This document shows positions 5,967-7,396 of a stretch of DNA of 7,396 nt, one piece after another (positions within the stretch are counted from its first letter, which is position 1; each line of letters starts with the position of its first letter). This stretch comes from Desulfobacteraceae bacterium UBA5623 (lineage in GTDB: Bacteria > Desulfobacterota > DSM-4660 > Desulfatiglandales > Desulfatiglandaceae): contig DIKH01000075.1 of assembly GCA_002424495.1 (NCBI GenBank), forward strand, positions 1 to 7,396, in the 5' to 3' direction. The position numbers and the translations under genes are program-made. Under the pieces are notes generated by a model. The model was not told the DNA's origin and did not search any database. It was given only the letters and a program-made list of their open reading frames with translations.

Positions 5967-7396
5967 ATGGCAGATAAGACATACGACCTTGTTTATGTAG
6001 GCGCCGGAAACAAAAACCTGATTAACGCCATGTATGCCACGAAGTTTGGCGGCCTTAAAGTGGCGTTGTTCGAAACCCGGCATGAAGAGGGCGGCGGATG
6101 GTGTTCTGATGAGAGCCCTGCCCCTGGTCATGTGGCCAACCACTGTTCCCACATCCATTGCTATTTGCACCACCATACCCCAGTATGGATAGACTTTCCG
6201 GAGTGGAAGGAATACGGGGTGCAGGTGTGTCTGCCCAAGGTCGCGCAGACCGTTGTCTTCAGAGAGGATAACTCTTGGGCCGGCTCTTACACCATATGGG
6301 AAGAGGGCTACAGGGACAAGACCTACAATTTGCTCAAGAGATTTAATGAAAAAGATGCAGAGACATACATCTATTACATGGACAAATGGTGGGACTATAT
6401 TTATCCGGCATCTCTTGAATGGTCATTCACCCCTCCACTACCATTCGGACAGCCTGATGTGATGGACAGGCTTATCATGAATCCGGAAAGCGGCATCAAG
6501 CCCCACTGGATGATGATGAGCGCGGCACAGTTGATGAGGGAGTTGTTCGACAGCACAGAGGTCCAGTCTTTGGGTATCAGGGGTGCGCAGTCAGCAGGTG
6601 TTAACCCCACTGCATACGGCTCAGCGCTTATCGGCCTTTGTCTTATGAATACATATATGGATGGCTCTCCAATTAAGGGTGGGAGCCATCAGTGCGCCCA
6701 CGCCTCTCAGAGGGTTATATATGAGAACGGCGGAGAGCTTCATCACGGAAAGACCGTTGAAAAGATAATAATCGAAAACGGAAGGGCCACTGGAGTAAGA
6801 CTGACAGACGGTACAGAGATCGCAGCAAGGTTGGGCGTTGTGTGCGGCGCAAACCCGATTGACCTGGTCCACGACCTTACTGACCCGGCCGAATGGCCCG
6901 CTGATGTACAAAAGGCCGTAAAGAATATCGAGAGAAACTTTGTGGCCATATCCTGGTACACCTGGGCTTTGAAAGAGCAGCCGATATACAGGGCAGAGGC
7001 CTTTGATCCTGATATCAAATACTCTAACTGGATCAATCTTGCGAGAAAGGGGCTTGACTGTATTGAGCGTGAGGCCCATCTGCGTCTTGCGGGCGAGTGG
7101 CCAGACCCAGAGGACTTCAACCTTGTCATTGCGAACTGGTCCATGTTTGAGCATGATTATTTTGCCCCCCCTGGCGGAAAGGCCACAGTCCTGACAGAAC
7201 AGTTTATTCAACCCGCCACAAGGTATCCCGCGGAGAAATGGAAGGAACTGGAAAAGACGCACGCCAATGAGTGCATCGCTTTCTGGAACAGGTACTGCGA
7301 GAACGTCCATTGGGATAATGTCATCGGTTATGTTCCGATAACACCGTATTACACCGCAAATCATGCACCCAATTTCGGCCCCCAGGGCAACTGGTG
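5967..7396 (+). CDS. FAD-dependent oxidoreductase, phytoene-desaturase/COG1233-like (3' end outside window)
   Basis: The frame opens at an ATG 4 nt after GGAGGAG and stays open for 476 codons to the window edge; related proteins are usually around 500-550 residues, so little is missing. The N-terminus is a Rossmann FAD-binding fold: strand YDLVYVGAGNKNL (6-18), then LFE with E36 where the ribose-binding acid is expected, followed by a GGGW turn (42-45). A second FAD-contacting region is clear: GGSHQ (238-242), then ENGGELHHGKTVEKI and a GRATGVRLTDG hairpin, then VVCGANP near 292-297. Superfamily members desaturate, isomerise or reduce hydrophobic or polyene-like substrates, or oxidise amines; the substrate here is not apparent. 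Oddities: the third glycine of GxGxxG is Asn17, and residues 55-70 hold nine His/Cys. No signal peptide or obvious membrane span is seen, so it is probably cytoplasmic. Expression is predicted to be sigma-54-dependent. Confidence 0.85.
   Translation, partial: MADKTYDLVYVGAGNKNLINAMYATKFGGLKVALFETRHEEGGGWCSDESPAPGHVANHCSHIHCYLHHHTPVWIDFPEWKEYGVQVCLPKVAQTVVFREDNSWAGSYTIWEEGYRDKTYNLLKRFNEKDAETYIYYMDKWWDYIYPASLEWSFTPPLPFGQPDVMDRLIMNPESGIKPHWMMMSAAQLMRELFDSTEVQSLGIRGAQSAGVNPTAYGSALIGLCLMNTYMDGSPIKGGSHQCAHASQRVIYENGGELHHGKTVEKIIIENGRATGVRLTDGTEIAARLGVVCGANPIDLVHDLTDPAEWPADVQKAVKNIERNFVAISWYTWALKEQPIYRAEAFDPDIKYSNWINLARKGLDCIEREAHLRLAGEWPDPEDFNLVIANWSMFEHDYFAPPGGKATVLTEQFIQPATRYPAEKWKELEKTHANECIAFWNRYCENVHWDNVIGYVPITPYYTANHAPNFGPQGNW

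Noticed and set aside
6621..7364. Long minus-strand open frame of 247 codons
   Set aside because: It lies wholly antisense to the flavoprotein gene, whose protein has clear family motifs; the antisense translation shows no recognisable domain.

Overview
The window looks like a stretch of chromosome from an anaerobic, metabolically versatile bacterium, most plausibly a deltaproteobacterium (Desulfobacterota-type, such as a sulfate reducer or syntroph). This is inferred from the gene content: a pyranopterin-cofactor (Mo/W) accessory cassette, a PaaK-like acyl-CoA ligase, and a PAS-containing sigma-54 activator next to a -24/-12 promoter. There is no rRNA or other phylogenetic marker, so the assignment is tentative. 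All six genes lie on the + strand. I see no tRNA, rRNA, CRISPR array, insertion sequence or phage gene.

Left block (2-2070): three tightly spaced genes encode a MoeA-like molybdopterin-binding protein with a Cys-rich tail (only its first few codons are cut off), a MoaD/ThiS-type ubiquitin-like sulfur carrier ending in Gly-Gly-Gly, and a MoeB/ThiF/HesA-type E1-like activating enzyme. Together they resemble the maturation genes that accompany tungsten or molybdenum oxidoreductases such as aldehyde:ferredoxin oxidoreductase. The metalloenzyme itself would have to lie to the left of the window and is not visible. After an 82-bp gap comes a divergent phenylacetate-CoA-ligase-family enzyme (start best placed at 2159), possibly read in the same operon. 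A strong hairpin at 3619-3673 probably ends this unit.

Middle block (about 3660-5550): a possible sigma-70 promoter and an imperfect palindrome precede a 597-aa sigma-54-dependent activator with two PAS domains, an AAA+ domain (GSFTGA instead of GAFTGA) and a Fis-type HTH. It appears to start at a TTG.

Right block (5551-7396): a 416-bp intergenic control region holds a good -24/-12 promoter (5770-5785), a perfect-armed palindrome centred about 83 bp upstream of the predicted start of transcription, an inverted decamer pair further upstream, a 12-bp palindrome on the start site, and a leader of about 170 nt. This drives a FAD-dependent oxidoreductase of the phytoene-desaturase superfamily, which runs off the right edge. 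That gene has a GxGxxN nucleotide-binding loop and an unusual His/Cys-rich segment. The simplest reading is that the PAS activator senses a redox or metabolic signal and switches on the flavoprotein operon with sigma-54 RNA polymerase. The cofactor genes and CoA ligase may serve the same oxidation pathway, for example aldehyde or acid to CoA thioester, but that link is inferred only from proximity.
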